Positions 60,742 to 64,000 of a stretch of DNA of 64,000 nt are shown piece by piece; position 1 is the stretch's first letter, and each line of letters begins with the position of its first letter. The notes below the pieces were generated by a model. It saw only the letters and a list, made by a program, of their open reading frames with translations. It ran no database searches and was not told the DNA's origin. The DNA is from UBA6059 sp965227155 (GTDB lineage: Bacteria > Bacteroidota > Bacteroidia > Cytophagales > Cyclobacteriaceae), in NCBI GenBank assembly GCA_965227155.1, contig OZ245731.1, forward strand, positions 2,418,001 through 2,482,000, given 5' to 3'. Both the position numbers and the translations under genes were made by a program.

Positions 60742-63124
60742 TATTGGATAAACCTTTGATCAACTTTCTATAAAGGTCATTAGGGTTGAAAGGCTTTGTT
60801 ACATAGTCATTCATGCCAGCACTAATGACTTTATTTTCTACCTCCATCAAAGCTGAGGCTGTGAGCGCAATGATTGGTCCTTTGTATCCTATTTCACGCA
60901 TTTTCATAGATGAGGTATAGCCATCCATGATTGGCATTTGCAGATCCATAAGCACAAGATCATAAGCAAATAGATTTTTGAGAACCATTTGATATGCCTC
61001 GTCACCATTTTTGGCTACCGTGATTTTGGCCTTCCACTTGCTCAAAAATTTGGAAGCAACCATAATGTTCATTTCATTATCTTCTACCAGCAAGATATTC
61101 ACATCTTCAAGCGTGCGATTTTGATTGTCATCAAACTCTTTACTATAATTTTTAGGGTTGGAGATAGCACCGGGCTTATTCACAAATTCGAAATATTGGG
61201 TAAAATAGAATCTGGAACCCTTCTTTTCTATACTATGCACATGGATGCTGACGCCCTGTAGTTCCAGCAATTTTTTACTGATGGAGAGTCCGAGTCCTGT
61301 TCCTCCAAATTCTCTGGTGGTATTTGAGCTGGCCTGGCTGAAAGCCTGAAAGATGAAACCCATCTTATTTTGCGGAATACCAATCCCTGTATCTTCAATG
61401 GTGAATTTGAGTGCCGCTTTATTTTTCGACTTGGTTACAAGCTTTACACTGATGTTTACTTCGCCCTTACGGGTAAACTTCACGGCATTGGAAATAAGGT
61501 TATTTAAAATCTGTGAAAGCCTTGTATGGTCTGCAAGAATGATTTCAGGCACCTTTGGGTCGATGTAGGTCTTCAGTTCTATGTTTTTATTTAAGGCTGC
61601 AGACCTATGTGTTTGGGCCAGGTTTTCAATGAGCTCTCTGATATAGAGCTCTGCTTCATCGAATTCCAGCTTACCCGAGTCAATTTTATTATAATCAAGA
61701 ATGTCATTGATGAGGTAAAGTAGGTTTTTGGCTGAAAAAGTAAGTGTGCTTAGATGTTCTTTTTGATCTGGTCGTGGGTCTTCGCTAAGTAAATGTGACA
61801 TGCCAATCACTGCATTCAATGGCGTTCTGATTTCGTGCGACATGGTAGAAAGAAATTCAGTTTTAGCTATGGCAGCTGTCTCTGCTTCTTCCTTTGCTTT
61901 ATTAAGCGAATGGGTAAACCGGTAGCTCAATACCAGCGATTGGAAAAAGAAAAATGCGATGTATCCAAAAAAATAAAAAAATGGATGGTCTTCAATAATC
62001 TGGAAATAAGATAATACAATGTTGCCAAAGGTGAACAGCACAATACCGGTAGAGATTAAAGAATAAATAGCGCCGGTTCTTTTGGCCATAGTGGCTCTCA
62101 GATATACATAAAAAGCATATATAATCAGAACCAGTAATACTGCCAGGTATGAACGAACTAAGAGACTGGAATAGTAGATAGGAGCCACAAGGGTGACTAC
62201 AAAAAGAAGTGTGGAGATTCCTACTATGATTCTACACAAAGTCTTGGAAGATTCCTTTGGATAAAGCACATAAGTGTACTCAGCAAATAGGCCGACACTG
62301 GCAAAAAGAGAAAAATATTCTAGTGTATATGTCAGCCAAAACGGAATTCCTGAGAAAATGGATTGGAGAAAATAATCATCAGTGCCGATGAGCCGGTAGC
62401 CATAGGTGAAACAGAATAGCGAAAAATAAAGGATGGGTTTTTCATGCCGGCCGAATAGAAATAGTCCCAAAAAGAATAGCCCACCCATAAATAGACAGCC
62501 TGTAAGGAAGAGGCTCTGAAATAGCTGACTTTTGTAGAGCTCTTGTATGACCTCAGGCTTGGCAATAAGGATGGGTTCTGCCATCCCGCCACGGCTATGC
62601 GTGAAATTTGAAATTTGTATGATGAGCTCGACCGCATCGGTATCGGAGGTGTATTCCACCGTCTGTACACCCCAGTTAGGCTTGCTGGTTTCTTCGTCTT
62701 TGCCCACAGTGCCCATAGCATATACCTGCTTTCCATTGGCATAGACGGCTATAGCAGAATATACATCCGGTATGAAAAGGCCAATGGGATAGCCTTTGTA
62801 AGGCAATTGGATATTTAACCTGTAGGTGGCGTAGCCCTTAGAGCTAAGTGACAGTTTTTCGGAGGCTCCATCATTCCACAAGCAGGGCATGCAATGGTAA
62901 TCGGCAGGTGTTTTTTGCGATAATTCATCTGATTGCAAGAGTTCCATCCACCAAAACTGCCACTCGCCTTGCAGTGGTAACGGTTCAGAAAAATCCCACG
63001 ATGATAGGTCTATCTTTCCTTTGGAAATGGAAGGAGGCTCTATTTGCTGGGCAATAATAGTATTCCGGGCTACCAATAGGGTAAAGCTCACAATGAGGAT
63101 TCGATAAGCCCAGCGTATTTTCAT
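60719..63124 (-). CDS. 7TMR-type hybrid sensor histidine kinase with receiver
   Basis: From the ATG at 63124 the product has 801 residues (an ATG at 63151 would add nine). A signal peptide (about 1-27) leads to an extracytoplasmic 7TMR-DISMED2-like domain (about 30-180, with SRGGMAEP), then seven membrane helices (about 195-405). A coiled linker follows, then HisKA with H430 (STMSHEIRTPLNAV), HATPase_c (N box LNNLISNAVKF, GTGLGLSISKKL) and a receiver with D727 (LVLMDLQMPIMDG). It likely signals through its own receiver or to an HPt elsewhere. The ligand is not known; DISMED2 domains are thought to bind carbohydrates. Confidence 0.9.
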   Translation of the reverse strand: MKIRWAYRILIVSFTLLVARNTIIAQQIEPPSISKGKIDLSSWDFSEPLPLQGEWQFWWMELLQSDELSQKTPADYHCMPCLWNDGASEKLSLSSKGYATYRLNIQLPYKGYPIGLFIPDVYSAIAVYANGKQVYAMGTVGKDEETSKPNWGVQTVEYTSDTDAVELIIQISNFTHSRGGMAEPILIAKPEVIQELYKSQLFQSLFLTGCLFMGGLFFLGLFLFGRHEKPILYFSLFCFTYGYRLIGTDDYFLQSIFSGIPFWLTYTLEYFSLFASVGLFAEYTYVLYPKESSKTLCRIIVGISTLLFVVTLVAPIYYSSLLVRSYLAVLLVLIIYAFYVYLRATMAKRTGAIYSLISTGIVLFTFGNIVLSYFQIIEDHPFFYFFGYIAFFFFQSLVLSYRFTHSLNKAKEEAETAAIAKTEFLSTMSHEIRTPLNAVIGMSHLLSEDPRPDQKEHLSTLTFSAKNLLYLINDILDYNKIDSGKLEFDEAELYIRELIENLAQTHRSAALNKNIELKTYIDPKVPEIILADHTRLSQILNNLISNAVKFTRKGEVNISVKLVTKSKNKAALKFTIEDTGIGIPQNKMGFIFQAFSQASSNTTREFGGTGLGLSISKKLLELQGVSIHVHSIEKKGSRFYFTQYFEFVNKPGAISNPKNYSKEFDDNQNRTLEDVNILLVEDNEMNIMVASKFLSKWKAKITVAKNGDEAYQMVLKNLFAYDLVLMDLQMPIMDGYTSSMKMREIGYKGPIIALTASALMEVENKVISAGMNDYVTKPFNPNDLYRKLIKGLSNTTPQKTP

Positions 63125-63212
63125 AATCAATAAGAGAATAAAAATATTCACTTATTGATAGCTTAAAAACTTTAAAAGACCTTATTTAGTGATTTTAACC
63201 AATTATGACTGT

Positions 63213-64000
63213 ATGAGGGGAAATGAAGAGGAATGTATGGTGCATTCTGATATTGCCACGCTAAAAAAAGTGATCGTACACCTGCCCGATGAAGGCATAG
63301 AATGGGTGACACCCACCAATAAAGATTTTCTGCTATACGATGATATCGTATATCTGCCGGCTATGATAGAGGAGCATAAAGTGCTGCAAAATTTACTTAA
63401 GGCTTTTGTCGGCAAGGAGAATGTGCTTGACATTGAGGACATGCTGGTAGAAGTGTTGCGAGATACCAATCGCAGATTGGAAATGATTCAGGCAGTAGAG
63501 GCATTGGAAAGCCTCGATAAAGATACCGTTCAGGTGCTACAAGACCTGGATTATACGGTGTTGGCCCAGGCATTGATTAGAGGATACAAAATGGATGGTA
63601 AGCCTATCATTACACCTTTACCAAATCTTATATTTACACGAGATATCGGCGCAATGGTAAACGATCATTTGTTGATTTGCCATGCCACAAAATCTCCCCG
63701 AAAAAGAGAAAACCTGATAACCTGGATGGTTTTGAGATACCATCCGCTTTTTGCTGATTTTAGGGAAAATGACAGATACCTGGATGTATCCGGCGATCTG
63801 CAAAACCTGATAAGTAATCTACAAAATGGTACCTACTCTGTAGAAGGTGGTGATATTAACATATTAAATGAGAACCACCTCATCATAGCCTGTAGTGAAA
63901 GAACAAATCTTGCTGCCTTACATCGATTAAGAGATATTGCTTTTGAGAAAAATGTGGTCGGTAAGTTCACAATCATTGATATTCCTAAAGAGGAGTATTG
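63213..64000 (+). CDS. Arginine deiminase-family protein (C-terminus beyond window)
   Basis: The first 262 codons are inside the window and the frame is open to the right edge. Family marks of arginine deiminase are present: LKKVIVHLPDEGIEWVTPTNKDFLLYDDIVYLPAM near the start, PNLIFTRDIGAMV with the catalytic aspartate region, YSVEGGDINIL with the Glu/Asp pair, and CSERTN. The catalytic cysteine near the C-terminus is outside. It would hydrolyse arginine to citrulline and ammonia, or act on a related guanidino substrate. An alternative ATG is at 63237. Neither arcB nor arcC is visible. Confidence 0.88.
   Translation, partial: MRGNEEECMVHSDIATLKKVIVHLPDEGIEWVTPTNKDFLLYDDIVYLPAMIEEHKVLQNLLKAFVGKENVLDIEDMLVEVLRDTNRRLEMIQAVEALESLDKDTVQVLQDLDYTVLAQALIRGYKMDGKPIITPLPNLIFTRDIGAMVNDHLLICHATKSPRKRENLITWMVLRYHPLFADFRENDRYLDVSGDLQNLISNLQNGTYSVEGGDINILNENHLIIACSERTNLAALHRLRDIAFEKNVVGKFTIIDIPKEEY

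Noticed and set aside
1..64000. CRISPR arrays, insertion sequences, integrases, prophage genes or rRNA
   Set aside because: No regularly spaced repeats, transposase or phage-like proteins, or rRNA-like sequence were found in the window.

Overview
The window looks like a chromosomal segment of a Bacteroidota bacterium, most likely order Cytophagales. Supporting signs: TAnnTTTG-type promoter boxes, two of them with a TTG exactly 19 bases upstream; atpD-atpC standing apart from the other ATP synthase genes, with a short epsilon subunit; an aceB-aceA operon divergent from a short-chain fatty-acyl (ScfR/RamB-type) regulator; many SPI or SPII exported beta-barrels and lipoproteins; and many two-component kinases. 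No phage, IS element, integrase or CRISPR array was seen. The assignment to an order is inference.

Layout. 1-8.9 kb: a LiaRS/DegU-like kinase-regulator pair (the regulator runs off the left edge), exported proteins, a CAT-like acetyltransferase, an orphan PAS kinase, an outer-membrane channel-like protein and a PlsC-like acyltransferase. 8.9-14.7 kb: a CnoX-like thioredoxin divergent from a tight five-gene signalling operon: PstS-like lipoprotein, PilJ-like/PAS/HPt/CheA-ATPase protein, CheY, CheX and SpoIIE phosphatase. 14.7-21.6 kb: an S41 peptidase and beta-barrel pair, a GNAT, then a large acidic lipoprotein with about seven two-cysteine repeats, an ECF sigma factor, and an anti-sigma-like inner-membrane protein fused to a beta-barrel-like domain. 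21.6-25.9 kb: a RES/Xre toxin-antitoxin pair with a clear promoter and palindromic operator, a thiamine-binding protein, galE, a GntP permease and a RelBE-like module whose toxin is broken at an A6 tract. 25.9-30.5 kb: glyoxylate shunt (aceB-aceA) and its likely regulator. 30.5-39 kb: M23 peptidase, tRNA-Arg(ACG), a barrel protein, PAP2-like protein, rpoN, asnS and ppc. 39-52.5 kb: two Uma2 nucleases, dnaK, prfC, a membrane-anchored nitrilase, an RluA synthase, atpD-atpC, a kinase, a NatAB-like ABC exporter and an exported protein. 52.5-64 kb: dnaJ-grpE, obgE, adk, hpt, an M42 peptidase, upp, sdaA, hemE, a hybrid 7TMR kinase and the start of an arginine-deiminase-like gene.

How it fits together. 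Most of the window is housekeeping: chaperones (DnaK with DnaJ-GrpE), purine and pyrimidine salvage (hpt, upp, adk), anaplerosis (ppc and the glyoxylate shunt), translation (asnS, prfC, tRNA) and energy (atpDC). The accessory interest lies in 9.7-25.9 kb. The PstS-CheA-CheY-CheX-SpoIIE operon is the best candidate for an undescribed signalling system: a binding protein, a histidine-phosphorelay core with its own phosphatase, and a Ser/Thr phosphatase as output, with no CheW, receptor or pst transporter beside it. A second candidate is the repeat lipoprotein, sigma factor and anti-sigma/barrel group. DnaJ also appears to have lost one of its two zinc sites.
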